A DNA stretch of 64,000 bases from Comamonadaceae bacterium M7527 (GCA_021044545.1 CP087990.1:744001-808000); one strand, 5' to 3'; shown: positions 15,078-25,356, numbered from the stretch's first letter. Made by a program: numbers and translations. The notes: generated by a model from the letters alone, not told the origin.

Positions 15078-15899
15078 CTAGTGCTTTGTTGCGTCTGCTA
15101 TGGCCTGCATGCACCAACCCGCAGCGGCCATGCCAAATGCCGCTGTGACGGCTACACTGGAACCGTAGCCATGGCAATTGAGCGAGCCGTCGCGGGCACT
15201 ACCCTCGCCCGCATCAGCACCCACGTCACACAATGCTTGCGCGGGCTGCAGCACAGGCTCACGGCTGAAGACACACGCAATTATACGTCCTGCTCTGGGC
15301 GCGTTGTGTTGCTTGCGCAAGCGGTAGCGCAACTGCGCCAACAAAGGGTCATGGGTGACTTGCGCCAAGTCGTCAATTTGCATCAGGTGCGACTGGCGCT
15401 TGCCGCCAGCTGCACCCACACTGACAAACGTGCAGGTGTGTTGCAGGCTCCAAGCCGCCATGGCCGTTTTGGCACGCACTTGATCGCAGGCGTCTACCAG
15501 TGCTACTGGCGCATGCGAGTCGTGTAAGCCCAACTGTTGGGCGATGTCGCGCCAGTTGTCGGCATCTACGAAATCGTCCACCAAATCCACACGGCAAGCT
15601 GGGTTGATGGTGGCTATACGCTCTCGCATGGCCACAATTTTCGATTGACCCAGTGTGTTGACGGTAGCGTGTAGCTGGCGGTTGATGTTGGACTCGGAAA
15701 TGTGGTCCAAGTCAACCAGGCTGATGCGCTGCACACCACTGCGTGCAAAGGCCTCAGCCACCCAGGAGCCTACCCCGCCTATGCCAACGACCACCGCATG
15801 CGCATCAAACACACGCTGCGCGCCGCTGTGGCCATACAAACGCCTCAGCCCCCCAAAACTCCGCTCAAAGTCAAGCGTGGCCTGTGCGGTATCAGTCAC
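15078..15899 (-). CDS. tcdA: tRNA threonylcarbamoyladenosine dehydratase
   Basis: The 273-residue product is a ThiF/E1-like ATP-dependent enzyme (CsdL/YgdL/TcdA). It has VVGIGGVGSWVAEAFARSG for ATP, the SLVDLDHISESNINRQ segment, and later GRIIACVFSREP. TcdA cyclises t6A at position 37 of ANN-reading tRNAs to ct6A. Its start overlaps the end of the YeeE/YedE gene by 8 bases, so the two are cotranscribed. The neighbouring tRNA-Lys reads ANN codons, but the adjacency may be chance. Confidence 0.92.
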   Translation of the reverse strand: MTDTAQATLDFERSFGGLRRLYGHSGAQRVFDAHAVVVGIGGVGSWVAEAFARSGVQRISLVDLDHISESNINRQLHATVNTLGQSKIVAMRERIATINPACRVDLVDDFVDADNWRDIAQQLGLHDSHAPVALVDACDQVRAKTAMAAWSLQHTCTFVSVGAAGGKRQSHLMQIDDLAQVTHDPLLAQLRYRLRKQHNAPRAGRIIACVFSREPVLQPAQALCDVGADAGEGSARDGSLNCHGYGSSVAVTAAFGMAAAGWCMQAIADATKH

Positions 15900-17001
15900 G
15901 CATCAACAACCAGATTTGAAACTTGAAACCGCCCATAGCGCCCAGCACAATGCCGGTAACCGCAAACAGGCTGGTAAGGCTCAGCGTAGACAAGCCCGAC
16001 AGGCCTTGGCCTATGGTGCAGCCCATGGCCATCACGCCGCCTATACCCATGAGCGCGCCGCCCAGCATGTGCAACGCCGTATCTTGCGTGCTGCCAAAGC
16101 CTTCCCACCTAAAGCTGCCGCTGCGCCACGCTTGCAAGCCACCACCGACAATCACTCCACATACCGATGCAATGCTCAGCGTGATCACATTGCTGGCGTC
16201 GCTGAAATAAATCAACCAGTCAAGCACATAGGCGCTGGGCGCCGTAAACGTGAGCGACTCCATACGCGTGCTGTTGGTGGCCAGGTAAGAGGCCTCCAAG
16301 GTGTTGGGGTGCTCAGGGACAAAACCCAAGTAACCAGACACCCACCACATGGCAACCACACATGCGCCAATACCCAAACCGCCAACCAGTGACTCGGAGC
16401 GTATAAAGCCCTCTCCTTTGAGCGCCCACGCCACCAAACCGCCACCCACCAGCAGCGCAGCAAACATGCCAACACTGGCCACATCCTGGCCCAACACAGT
16501 GGCCAGCCAATGCGGCAGCAAGGCAGTGTCCATTTCAAAGTTCACCCGGTCCACCGTGTAAGTGCGCGCCACAGCGGTAATACCGCGCAGGGTCATAAAG
16601 GCAAACAAGCCCATGAACACAAACACCAGCAAGCCCTTGAGGCTACCTGCGCCAATGCGCAGCAGTGTCTTGCTGCCGCAGCCAGACGCCAGCACCATGC
16701 CAAAACCAAACATGGTGCCGCCCAGCAAGGCCGACAACCACATGACACGCCCACTGGCATAAATGCTGTCGGTAGGTGTGATCAGACCAGCATAGGCCAA
16801 GGCGTAAAACCCCAGCATGGCCACACCAACGGCCAAGGCCCACATGCGCATGCGTGTCCAGTCGCCCATGTTGACGATGTCGCTAATAGCACCCATGGTG
16901 CAAAAGTGGCTGCGCTGAGACACCCAGCCAAATACAACAGACACGGCAAAGCCGGCCCACAACACCTGGGCCTGCATGAGGTTTAGGTCGACAGAGTCCA
17001 T
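15892..17001 (-). CDS. YeeE/YedE family sulfur-compound transporter
   Basis: The 369-residue membrane protein has about ten hydrophobic segments and the family's cysteine motifs: RSHFCTMGAISD near the N-terminus, ASGCGSKTLLRIGAGS and AMGCTIGQGLSGLST. In TsuA-type members such cysteines pass thiosulfate through the pore. The substrate here is therefore probably thiosulfate or another sulfur anion. It precedes tcdA with an 8-base overlap; TcdA itself needs no sulfur, so the functional link is unclear. Confidence 0.88.
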   Translation of the reverse strand: MDSVDLNLMQAQVLWAGFAVSVVFGWVSQRSHFCTMGAISDIVNMGDWTRMRMWALAVGVAMLGFYALAYAGLITPTDSIYASGRVMWLSALLGGTMFGFGMVLASGCGSKTLLRIGAGSLKGLLVFVFMGLFAFMTLRGITAVARTYTVDRVNFEMDTALLPHWLATVLGQDVASVGMFAALLVGGGLVAWALKGEGFIRSESLVGGLGIGACVVAMWWVSGYLGFVPEHPNTLEASYLATNSTRMESLTFTAPSAYVLDWLIYFSDASNVITLSIASVCGVIVGGGLQAWRSGSFRWEGFGSTQDTALHMLGGALMGIGGVMAMGCTIGQGLSGLSTLSLTSLFAVTGIVLGAMGGFKFQIWLLMRD

Positions 17002-17009
17002 AAGAGGCG

Positions 17010-17765
17010 TTACTTCAGAGCGTCCAAGCGTTGCTTGGCGGCCTGCGCTGCCTCGCTGCTGGGGAATTGGCGAATCAAGGCCTCAAGATTGGTCTTGGCA
17101 CCGCGCTTGTCACGCAGCTCAACCTGGCAGTTGGCTTTGGCCAACATGGCCTCGGGCACACGCGCATGCTGGGCAAACTTGGTGGTCAACTCGTTGAATG
17201 TTTTGAGCGCCGCGCTGTACTGACCAGTGGCGTAATAGGCATTACCAAGCCAAAACAACGCGCTTGGCACGTAACCCGACTCAGGAAACTCTTGCAACAA
17301 AGTGGTTAACACACCACCTGCGACTTCAAAATTACCACCGCGCAAGGCTGTCATGGCGGTTTCGTAGTCGGCTTTCTCTTTCGGTCCTACGCTGAAGTTC
17401 TCGTTGTCCACCGTGACCGTAGCCGGCTCAAGTTGGCTCAGGCGGCTGTCAACGCTATCAACCAACGCACGCAATTCATCTACGGCGCGAGCGAGTTGCT
17501 CGTTTTGACCCCGCAGCTGTGCAAGCTCACTGCGCAACTGCTCGTTTTGGTTGGCCAACTCCAAAATACTTTCGCTGGTGGCTATCTTGGACAGCTGATC
17601 CTGGGTCACCTGCATGCGCTGGCGCAAGTCAATGATGGCGCGGCGCGCCTCTTCGTCCTCAAACAGGGCTGCGTGGCTCAGCTGTGTCGCCATGGTCAGT
17701 GCGACCACGGCGCTACATCGAACCAAATGGCTGCTAACAAGCTGTATTTTTTTAAACATAATCAT
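17010..17765 (-). CDS. cpoB: Tol-Pal system protein YbgF/CpoB
   Basis: The 251-residue product has a signal peptide, a coiled-coil trimerisation region (about 45-110, LRSELAQLRGQNEQLARAVDEL) and a C-terminal TPR region (SGYVPSALFWLGNAYYATGQY). CpoB links peptidoglycan synthesis with outer-membrane constriction through Tol-Pal. Two ATGs six bases apart (17765 and 17759) are possible starts. It follows pal and tolB in the normal order. Confidence 0.9.
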   Translation of the reverse strand: MIMFKKIQLVSSHLVRCSAVVALTMATQLSHAALFEDEEARRAIIDLRQRMQVTQDQLSKIATSESILELANQNEQLRSELAQLRGQNEQLARAVDELRALVDSVDSRLSQLEPATVTVDNENFSVGPKEKADYETAMTALRGGNFEVAGGVLTTLLQEFPESGYVPSALFWLGNAYYATGQYSAALKTFNELTTKFAQHARVPEAMLAKANCQVELRDKRGAKTNLEALIRQFPSSEAAQAAKQRLDALK

Positions 17766-17911
17766 CCATCAGTGTTCTATTTTGCGTACGCAAAGGCTCA
17801 AGGCAGGAGCAGGCGCAAACACAAAAAAAGCCTGGCCACCGAAGTGGGCAAGCTTTCATTATCGCAAACCCCGCAGGCAGCCGGGCCGCCTGGGTGTTTG
17901 AACCGCAGCGA

Positions 17912-18448
17912 CTAGCGGTAATTGATCAAGGCGCGGCGGTTTAAGCTCATGGAGGCCTCGTCGCCACCGAGCTCGGCGGGCTTTTCCTCGCCAAAGCTGA
18001 CCGCTTCCATTTGGGCCTCTTGCACACCCAGCAAGGACAATGCGCGGCGTACGGCTTCAGCACGTTGCTGGCCCAATGCCAGGTTGTATTCGCGTCCGCC
18101 GCGCTCGTCGGTGTGGCCTTCTACCGTGACACGGCGGCTGCGATCGCTGTTCAGGAAACGCGCGTGCGCGGCCAACAATGGTGTGAACTCATCACCAATG
18201 GCGAAGCTGTCAAAGCCAAAGTACACCACACGAGACAAAGACTGCGGGGGCTCTTGTGCACCATCGTTGTTGGCATTCAGCTCTACCCCGGCTACACCGT
18301 TGGCGTTAACGCCTGAAGCGTTGGCACCAGCGCCTGCTGCGTTGGCAGTGTTGGACTCGTCAAGCGAGATACCGCTGGCACAACCGCCAAGGATTAGGCT
18401 TAGACACAACGCAGCCATGACGGCAAACGCAGATTTCTTCTTCAACAT
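17912..18448 (-). CDS. pal: Peptidoglycan-associated lipoprotein Pal
   Basis: The 178-residue lipoprotein has a type II signal peptide with lipobox LGGC at residues about 20-23 and a C-terminal OmpA-like domain (VYFGFDSFAIGDEF, VEGHTDERGGREYNLALGQQRA) that binds diaminopimelate in the cell wall. Between them is an Ala/Asn/Gly-rich linker (about residues 33-65) that is less conserved. Pal anchors the outer membrane to peptidoglycan together with TolB, which is encoded just upstream. Confidence 0.95.
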   Translation of the reverse strand: MLKKKSAFAVMAALCLSLILGGCASGISLDESNTANAAGAGANASGVNANGVAGVELNANNDGAQEPPQSLSRVVYFGFDSFAIGDEFTPLLAAHARFLNSDRSRRVTVEGHTDERGGREYNLALGQQRAEAVRRALSLLGVQEAQMEAVSFGEEKPAELGGDEASMSLNRRALINYR

Positions 18449-18556
18449 GAGGGCTCCAGTTCAGTGGGGGTCAAAATACAATGGGTGTCCATCTACGGTA
18501 GACGACGGCTACCACCATACCAAAAAAGTGTGTCAAGCCAAATGGGTGAAACCCGC

Positions 18557-19899
18557 CTATAGGCGGTAAGGGCCCCAATCCGGCTCCCGGATGTCACCCG
18601 TGGCGCCTGCCAGCCTGGTACGCACACGCCCGTCAACAGACACTGTGACCAGCGCCTCACGCCCGTCAACGCGTGTGGCGTAAATCACCATACGGCTGTT
18701 GGCTGAAAAGCTGGGACTCTCGTCGGCATTGGTATCCGTCAGACCTATGACTTCGTTGGTCTCAAGGTTTAGCACTTGCAGGCGGAAACGCCCGTCAATG
18801 CGCCCTACAAACGCCAGCCACTTGCCGTCTGGGCTGGGCGCTGGCGAAATGTTGTAGCTGCCCTGAAAGGTGATGCGTGTTGCTTCACCACCACTGGCGG
18901 GCATGCGGTAAATCTGTGGCGAGCCGCCACGGTTGCTGACAAAGTACACCGATGCGCCATCTGGCGAGAATGCAGGCTCAGTGTCTATGCTGCTGGTCCG
19001 TGTGAGGCGCGTGGGCGCACCACCGTCTTTGGCCAGCGCATAAATTTGTGAGTTGCCTGACAGCGTCAGTGTGGCCAACAGCGTCTGTCCGTCGGGTGAC
19101 CATGTTGGGGCTGAGTTAGAGCCCTTGAAGTTGGCCATCAAGCGCCGCTTGCCCGTGGCAATGGTGTGCACGTAAATAACCGGCTTGCGGGCCTCAAACG
19201 ACACATAGGCCAACTGGGTGCCGTCTGGCGACCAGGCGGGTGAAATAACGGGCTGTGGGCTGCTCAGCGCGACTTGTGCGTTTTCGCCATCAGCATCAGC
19301 CACCCACAGCTGGTGGCGTGTAGCCGACTTGGTGACATAGGCCACACGCGTGGAGAACACACCGCGCTCACCCGTGAGCTTTTCATACACGGCATCCGCC
19401 ACACGGTGGGCAGCCAATCGACCCAAGTTGCCCTCGACCGGAAAACTCACGCCGCCCAGGTCTTCAGCGCGCACAACGTCCCACAGGCGAAAGCGCACAT
19501 CCCATCGGCCTTCATCCAGCTTGTTGACGCTGCCTGTTATCAGTGCGTCCACACCGCGACCGCGCCAAGGGCCCAGGTCTGGACGCGACGATTCGTCCAG
19601 CTGCTCGCTGTCCATGGGGACTACGCGAAACAAGCCACTGCGCTCCAAGTCAGCCGTCACAATGTCGTCCACTTTGCTGGACAACAAATCGCGCCCCTTG
19701 AATGGCGCAATGGCAAACGGGCGCTGGGTCAGGCCCACGCCGGCCACGTCTACCCTGAACTGAGCGTTGGCCACCATGGCACGCCCAGCACAGCAAAGCC
19801 ACCGGCGGAGCAGGCCACTGCCAATGCTGTGCGTCTGCTCAGGCAAGGCTTATCGACGAGGCTGGAGAGTTGATCGGCAGATGTGCTGAAATCAGGCAT
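18557..19899 (-). CDS. tolB: Tol-Pal translocation protein TolB, frameshift in the signal sequence
   Basis: The mature part (FRVDVAGVGLTQRPFAIAPF onward) has an N-terminal domain and a six-bladed propeller with repeated SPDG motifs, ending REPDWGPYRL. The proper N-terminus lies in another frame: ATG 19899 gives MPDFSTSADQLSSLVDK and a twin-arginine-like signal SRRTALAVACSAGGFAVLG. One missing base near 19780 separates them; restored length is about 447 residues. The alternative in-frame start at 19846 has no credible signal peptide. TolB binds Pal and colicins in the periplasm. Confidence 0.9.
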
Positions 19900-20073
19900 G
19901 CTAAGGGGCACTCTTGTTGGTCTACGACCCGTAGATAATAACGGACGCACCGAGCTGGTGGAGCTGATACCCCCGCAAGGCTTAGCGGTAACCATACACA
20001 ACGCCCAGACACTTTGACGCCAACAGACACAAACACCACTGCCCAGCAAGCCCATCAGGCCACACCCAAGACC

Positions 20074-21788
20074 ATGCGTGAGCGCTTGGCCAGGCTTTGG
20101 CCCTACTTCAAGAGTGGGCGCACCGCCATGTTGTGGATTGTGGTGGCCAGCCTGGTGGGGGCCTCTACCGAGCCCATGATTCCCGCCTTGCTGCAAGGCT
20201 TGCTGGATGAGGGCTTTGCAGCGCAGTCTGTGCCGCTGTGGATGATTCCTGTGGCGCTACTGGGTGTATTTGGCCTTCGCGGCGCGGCAGGTTTTGCCGC
20301 CCAATACCTGCTGTCCTATGTGTCCAATGGCGCCATGCTGCAGCTGCGCCAGGCCATGTTCAAGCGCTTGAGCGTGGCTGAACTCAGCATCTTCCAGTCG
20401 CAGTCTGCCAGCAGCTTGTCCAACACCCTGGTCTACGAGGTGCAAAACGGTACCAACATGCTGGTGGGCGCTTTGCTGGTGCTCACCAAGGACAGCCTCA
20501 CCTTGGTGGCTTTACTGAGCTATTTGTTATACCTCAACTGGCAGCTCACACTGATTGTGTTGCTGGTGTTTCCAGCGCTGGTGCTGGTCATGCGCGTGCT
20601 GTCCAGGCGCTTGTATGGCCTCACCCGGCGCAGCCAATTGGCCACCGATGAGCTGGCTTATGTGGTGGAAGAAAATGTATTGGCCCACCGCATGATTCGC
20701 CTGCATGCCGCGCAATCGTCACAAGAGGCCCGATTTGCCAAGCTCAGCATGCAGTTGCGCGGCCTGGCACTGCGATCTACCGTGGCGTCCGCAGCCATGA
20801 CACCGCTGACCCAAATGCTGGCGGCAATGGCCTTGTCAGCCGTGGTGTCTGCCGCACTGTGGCAAGCCAACGCACAAGGCACTTCAGTGGGCAGCTTTGT
20901 GTCTTTTGTAACGGCCATGCTGATGCTGGTCGCACCCATCAAACATTTGGCCGATGTGGCCAACCCGATTACGCGCGGGCTGGCCGCACTTGAGCGTGGC
21001 CTAGAGCTTATTGAAAACGTGGCCCAGCAGTCCAGCGGTTCACACAAGGCCAACAAGGCCCAGGGGCACTTGACCCTGAACAAGGTGTGCGTGCGCTACG
21101 ACACCAAGGAAGGCCTCGCGCTAGACGACGTCAGCGTCAGCATTGCACCTGGCGAAGTCGTGGCCTTGGTGGGTCCGTCAGGCGCTGGCAAAACAACCCT
21201 GGCCAACTTGTTGCCGCGCTTTGTAGAGGTCAGTGGCGGTGTCATTGAACTAGACGGCGTCGCGCTGCCAGACTGGTGCGTTCACTGCGCGAGCAGTTTG
21301 CCTTGGTCAGCCAAGACGTGGTCATGCTCAACGACAGCCTGGCCGCCAATATTGCGCTGGGTCAAACCATAGACCGCGAACGCGTAAACGCGGCGATTCG
21401 TGCAGCCAACCTCAGCGATGTCGTCAACGCCCTGCCCGGCGGCATGGATCAAACGGTTGGCCACAACGCCACGCAGCTGTCAGGTGGGCAGCGCCAACGC
21501 CTGGCCATAGCCAGGGCGGTGTACAAAGACGCTCCCATTCTGATTTTGGACGAGGCCACCTCTGCGCTGGACAACGAGTCCGAGCGCTTGGTGCAAGAGG
21601 CCTTGCAAACGCTGATGGTGGGACGCACCACCGTGGTGATTGCCCACCGGTTGTCAACCATAGAGCACGCCGATCGGGTGCTGGTCATGACCAATGGGCG
21701 TATTGCCGAGCAAGGCACACACAAGCAGCTACTGGCCATGAACGGGCTTTATGCCAAGCTGCACGCACAAGGCGCCGTTAACGACTGA
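20074..21788 (+). CDS. msbA: Lipid A export ABC transporter MsbA-like, frameshifted
   Basis: The N-terminal ABC membrane domain (six segments) and the start of the nucleotide-binding domain ([20 protein letters not shown]alker A) are in one frame. The rest is in another ([15 protein letters not shown] signature, [12 protein letters not shown]alker [15 protein letters not shown]). One missing G at 21275-21276 restores [20 protein letters not shown] and a product of about 571 residues. I chose ATG 20074 ([12 protein letters not shown]), which matches the family start; TTG 20014 would extend it. It is divergent from tolB. MsbA flips lipid A-core across the inner membrane. Confidence 0.85.
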
Positions 21789-21800
21789 AGCGGCAAAGGC

Positions 21801-23300
21801 TTAGCTCAAGACAATGTTGTACACCTCGGGGTTGAGGCTTGTGTCGGCTTGCAAGTGTATGGGCTTGCCAATAAACGCACTCAAGTCGGCCAGGTGCGCG
21901 CTTTCCTCGTCTTGCAGCATGTCGACCACGCTGGTGTGCGCCACCACTCTAAACATCGCAGGGTTGAAGTTGCGCGCCTCTGTGAGCAACTCGCGCAATA
22001 TCTCGTAGCACACGGTGCGCGCTGTCTTTACCGCGCCACGTCCATGGCACACCGGACACTCGGCGCTGAGTATGTGCGCCAATGACTCGCGCGTGCGTTT
22101 ACGCGTGAGCTCTAAAAGCCCCAGCGACGAAAAGCCACCAAGCTTGGTCTTGGTGCGGTCTCGGCTTAAGTGCTTTTGCAGTTCAGCCACTACCGCTTCG
22201 CGGTGCTGGTCTGTTTGCATGTCAATAAAGTCGGCAATCACAATGCCGCCCAGGTTGCGCAAACGCAGCTGGCGTGCAATGGTTTGTGCGGCCTCCAGGT
22301 TGGTTTTGAAGATGGTTTCTTCGAAGTTTTTGGCGCCCACATAACCGCCAGTGTTGACGTCTATGGTGGTAAGCGCCTCGGTTTGGTCCACCACCAAATA
22401 CCCGCCTGAGCGCAGGTCAACCCGGCGCTGTAAAGCCGTGGCAATCTCGCCGTCTACGTTGTACAAGTCAAACACCGTGCGCTCGCCTTGGTGCAAGCTG
22501 AGCTTGTCCAGCGTGTCTGGCATAAAGGTGGTCGCAAAGCTTTGCATCGCTTGCAGTTGCTCACGTGAGTCCACGCGAATGCTGCGCGTTTTGGGCTCCA
22601 CAATGTCTCGCAACACGCGTTGCACCAAGCTCAAGTCCTGATGCAGCAACGACGGTGCAGGCTGCGTGGTGCTTGCGGCCTTGATGCGTTGCCACGTGGT
22701 GGTGAGGTAGGCCATGTCTTGGGCCAATTCATGGTCTGTCGCGTCTTCTGCATTGGTGCGTAATATGTAGCCGCCCAGCGCAGTGCTTTGACCCAGCGCT
22801 GCATTGCTGCTGTCGCGCAAATCCACCAGTCTACGGCGCAGCGCTTCACGTTGTTCTGTGGGTATTTTTTGCGACACACCCACATGGTCGTCTTGAGGCA
22901 GAAACACCAACAACCGCCCGGCTACGCTGATTTGAGCACTCAAACGCGCGCCTTTGCTGCCTATGGGATCTTTGAGCACTTGCACCAGCAAGGACTGCCC
23001 GACAAACACCTGGCGCTCTATGGGGGGTACAGCTTGCGCCTCATCACCGTCTTTATTGTGCTTGGCCGCCAGGTTGGGAATGAGGTCAGCCACATGCAGG
23101 AAAGCCGCGCGCTCCAGGCCAATGTCAATAAAGGCCGACTGCATACCAGGCAGTACGCGGGTGACTTTGCCCATGTACACATTGCCCACCAAGCCACGCT
23201 CCAGTGAGCGCTCAATGAACACGTCTTGCACCGCACCGTACTCAACCACGGCAACACGGGTTTCCTGAGGCGACCAATTGATGAGTATTTCGTGGTTCAT
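21801..23300 (-). CDS. rng: Ribonuclease G
   Basis: The full-length 499-residue product has an N-terminal S1 domain (VFIERSLERGLVGNVYMGKVTRVLPGMQ) followed by the RNase E/G catalytic domain (DQTEALTTIDVNTGGYVG with the metal-binding aspartate region) and the zinc-link motif CPVCHGRG. RNase G matures 16S rRNA at the 5' end and degrades some mRNAs. It is the last gene of the rlmH-maf-rng group, 15 bases after maf. Confidence 0.95.
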   Translation of the reverse strand: MNHEILINWSPQETRVAVVEYGAVQDVFIERSLERGLVGNVYMGKVTRVLPGMQSAFIDIGLERAAFLHVADLIPNLAAKHNKDGDEAQAVPPIERQVFVGQSLLVQVLKDPIGSKGARLSAQISVAGRLLVFLPQDDHVGVSQKIPTEQREALRRRLVDLRDSSNAALGQSTALGGYILRTNAEDATDHELAQDMAYLTTTWQRIKAASTTQPAPSLLHQDLSLVQRVLRDIVEPKTRSIRVDSREQLQAMQSFATTFMPDTLDKLSLHQGERTVFDLYNVDGEIATALQRRVDLRSGGYLVVDQTEALTTIDVNTGGYVGAKNFEETIFKTNLEAAQTIARQLRLRNLGGIVIADFIDMQTDQHREAVVAELQKHLSRDRTKTKLGGFSSLGLLELTRKRTRESLAHILSAECPVCHGRGAVKTARTVCYEILRELLTEARNFNPAMFRVVAHTSVVDMLQDEESAHLADLSAFIGKPIHLQADTSLNPEVYNIVLS

Positions 23301-23315
23301 GGTGACTAATGTGGG

Positions 23316-23972
23316 CTAAACCGCCAGCTGCACGCCAGCGCTGCGCAACAACTGACAAGTCTCAAACGCGGGCAGGCCCATGATGCCCGAATAGCTGCCG
23401 CCAATGTGCGGCACAAACACAGCTGCAAGCCCTTGTATGCCGTAGCCACCCGCTTTACCCATGGGCTCGCCAGAGGCCACGTAGGCATTGATTTGTGCGC
23501 GCGACAGCTGCGCAAAGGTCACGGTGGAGCGCGACACAGCCAGGTCCACCGACAGCTTGCCCTGTTTGCTCAGGCGCCCCACAGCCACTGCGGTAAACAC
23601 CTGGTGTGTATTGCCACTAAGCCCACCCAACATGCGCTTGGCATGCGCTGCGCTGGTGGGTTTGCCCAAAATTTGTCCATTGAGTGCCACCGTGGTGTCG
23701 GCGCACAACACCACTTTGGGTGGTAACTTGCGCGCTTGCATGCGCTCAATAGCGGCGTGCAGTTTGAGTTTTGTGACCCGTTTGACATAGGCCAATGCGC
23801 GCTCATCGTGCAGCTCGGCTTCTAAAGCTTCGGCGGCATCCGCCTCATCGGCGCTGGGCACCAGCAACTCAGCGTCCACACCCCACAGCTTCAGCAACTC
23901 CGCGCGCCGTGGGCTTTGCGAGGCCAGGTAAATGGTTTGACGCGCCTTGGCGCCTGGGGCTTTGGTAGACAT
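23316..23972 (-). CDS. maf: Maf-like nucleoside triphosphate pyrophosphatase (YhdE type)
   Basis: The 218-residue product starts the Maf domain with IYLASQSPRRAELLKLWGV, followed by CADTTVALNGQILGKP and GKAGGYGIQGLAAVFVPHIGGSYSGIMGLP. The KAGGYGIQG form is typical of YhdE members acting on dTTP and UTP. Such enzymes remove noncanonical or excess nucleotides. It sits between rlmH and rng, the normal order in this group. Confidence 0.92.
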   Translation of the reverse strand: MSTKAPGAKARQTIYLASQSPRRAELLKLWGVDAELLVPSADEADAAEALEAELHDERALAYVKRVTKLKLHAAIERMQARKLPPKVVLCADTTVALNGQILGKPTSAAHAKRMLGGLSGNTHQVFTAVAVGRLSKQGKLSVDLAVSRSTVTFAQLSRAQINAYVASGEPMGKAGGYGIQGLAAVFVPHIGGSYSGIMGLPAFETCQLLRSAGVQLAV

Positions 23973-23987
23973 AGAAAGAGCCCAGCC

Positions 23988-24455
23988 TTACTCGCGGTGA
24001 TAGGGGTGGTTGGCGTTGACAGACCAGGCCCGGTACAGCTGCTCAATCAGCAGCACGCGCGCCATGGCGTGGGGTAATGTGAGGTCAGACAAGCGAATGC
24101 GTTGGTGCGCGCTGCTGCGCAAATCGGGATCTAGCCCATCTGGCCCACCAATGAGCAACACAACATCGGTGCCGCCCAATTGCCACTGGGTCAGTTGCTC
24201 GGCCAGCTGCTTGGTGGTGAGGTTGGCACCTCGCTCATCAAGCGCCACAACACGCGCGCCCTTGGGAATGTGGGCCTCCATGCGCGTGCGCTCTGCAGCC
24301 ATGATGCCGGCAATATCACTGGAGTGACGTGGCTGGGTTTTAACCAGACGCACGTCAACCTTGAGCTCAGGCGGGAAACGTTTGGCGTAGTCGTCAAACG
24401 CAGTTTGCGCCCAGTCGGGCATGCGTTGACCGACCGCAATCAGGATCAACCGCAT
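23988..24455 (-). CDS. rlmH: 23S rRNA pseudouridine-1915 N3-methyltransferase RlmH
   Basis: The 155-residue SPOUT methyltransferase has [20 protein letters not shown], the knot segment [15 protein letters not shown] and the C-terminal [26 protein letters not shown]. It methylates pseudouridine 1915 in helix 69 of 23S rRNA. Length and ends match the family. It follows rsfS by 15 bases, a common pairing of two ribosome-linked genes. Confidence 0.96.
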   Translation of the reverse strand: MRLILIAVGQRMPDWAQTAFDDYAKRFPPELKVDVRLVKTQPRHSSDIAGIMAAERTRMEAHIPKGARVVALDERGANLTTKQLAEQLTQWQLGGTDVVLLIGGPDGLDPDLRSSAHQRIRLSDLTLPHAMARVLLIEQLYRAWSVNANHPYHRE

Positions 24456-24470
24456 GTCAGCGCGCCTGGG

Positions 24471-25313
24471 TTACTTGGCCTTTTTGGCAGTGGCTTTTTT
24501 GGCAACCGGCCTGGCCGCCACCTTTGCAGCCGGTTTGACGCGCGGTTTCACCGCAGCCTTGGCTGGGACCTTTTTAGCCAGTACTTTTTTGGCAGCTGGC
24601 TTGGGCTTGTTCACGGTTACGGTTTTGGGCTTGCTGGCTGGTGAAGCTGTGGCTTTTTTAGCCACCGCTTTTTTGGCCACTGCAGACTTGGCAGCAGCAT
24701 TGACCGTTGACGTCTTGGGTGCGGCTTTTTTGGCGGCGGTTTTTTTGGCAGGCGTCGCTTTAACGCTTGCTTTTGCCACAGCCTTTACGCCGGCCTTGGT
24801 GCCCGGCGTGGCGGCTGGTTTGGAAGCGGGCTTGGCCGCTGACTTGACCGGCGTCTTGACAGCAGGCTTTGCCTTACCTGGTTTGCGTGCCACCTGGCTT
24901 TTTGCAGCCGGCTTGTCGGCTGGCATAGGCTCTGATGCTTTCACCAAACCACGCGCTTTGGCTTGCTTGAGTTTGACGGGCTTGTCACCCCAGATTTCTT
25001 CCAGGCGGTAGTACTCGCGAATGATGGGTTGCATCACGTGCACCACGGCTGCGCCGCAGTCCACAATAATCCATTCGCCATTGTCTTCGCCCTCCACGCG
25101 GGGCTTGGGCAAACCTGCGTCGCGCACTTCGTCGCGAACGTGTGAGGCCAATGCCTTTGTTTGGCGGTTGCTGGAGCCGCTCACAATAATCACTCGCTCA
25201 AACAGCGCAGACAAATGCTCGGTGTCAAACACAGAGATGTCTTTGCCTTTGACGTCCTCTAGCGCACCCACGATCAGGTTTTGCAGGGATTGGATATCGG
25301 TTTTGGTGCTCAT
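24471..25313 (-). CDS. rsfS: Ribosomal silencing factor RsfS with long basic histone H1-like tail
   Basis: ATG 25313 (MSTKTDIQSLQNLIVGALED) begins a normal RsfS domain of about 125 residues (GSSNRQTKALASHVRDEV, GEWIIVDCGAAVVHVMQP, YYRLEEIWG). The remaining 150 or so residues are almost only Ala, Lys, Pro, Val and Thr in KKA/KPA repeats, like a histone H1-type tail. RsfS alone is usually 105-140 residues. RsfS binds L14 and blocks subunit joining in starvation; the tail could add rRNA or nucleic-acid binding. The frame is open throughout and ends KKATAKKAK. An earlier start at 25397 would overlap nadD and lacks family support. Confidence 0.9.
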   Translation of the reverse strand: MSTKTDIQSLQNLIVGALEDVKGKDISVFDTEHLSALFERVIIVSGSSNRQTKALASHVRDEVRDAGLPKPRVEGEDNGEWIIVDCGAAVVHVMQPIIREYYRLEEIWGDKPVKLKQAKARGLVKASEPMPADKPAAKSQVARKPGKAKPAVKTPVKSAAKPASKPAATPGTKAGVKAVAKASVKATPAKKTAAKKAAPKTSTVNAAAKSAVAKKAVAKKATASPASKPKTVTVNKPKPAAKKVLAKKVPAKAAVKPRVKPAAKVAARPVAKKATAKKAK

Positions 25314-25356
25314 GGGCGGCTTTTCACAGAAAAATACAAACGTTAAAAAAACTAAC

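Noticed and set aside
20014..20073. TTG start extending the MsbA-like protein
   Set aside because: The extension has no ribosome-binding site or family support; ATG 20074 matches the usual start.
24471..25011. Ala/Leu-rich plus-strand ORF opposite the RsfS tail read as a membrane protein
   Set aside because: It is the complement of the Ala/Lys repeat and has no RBS or family match.
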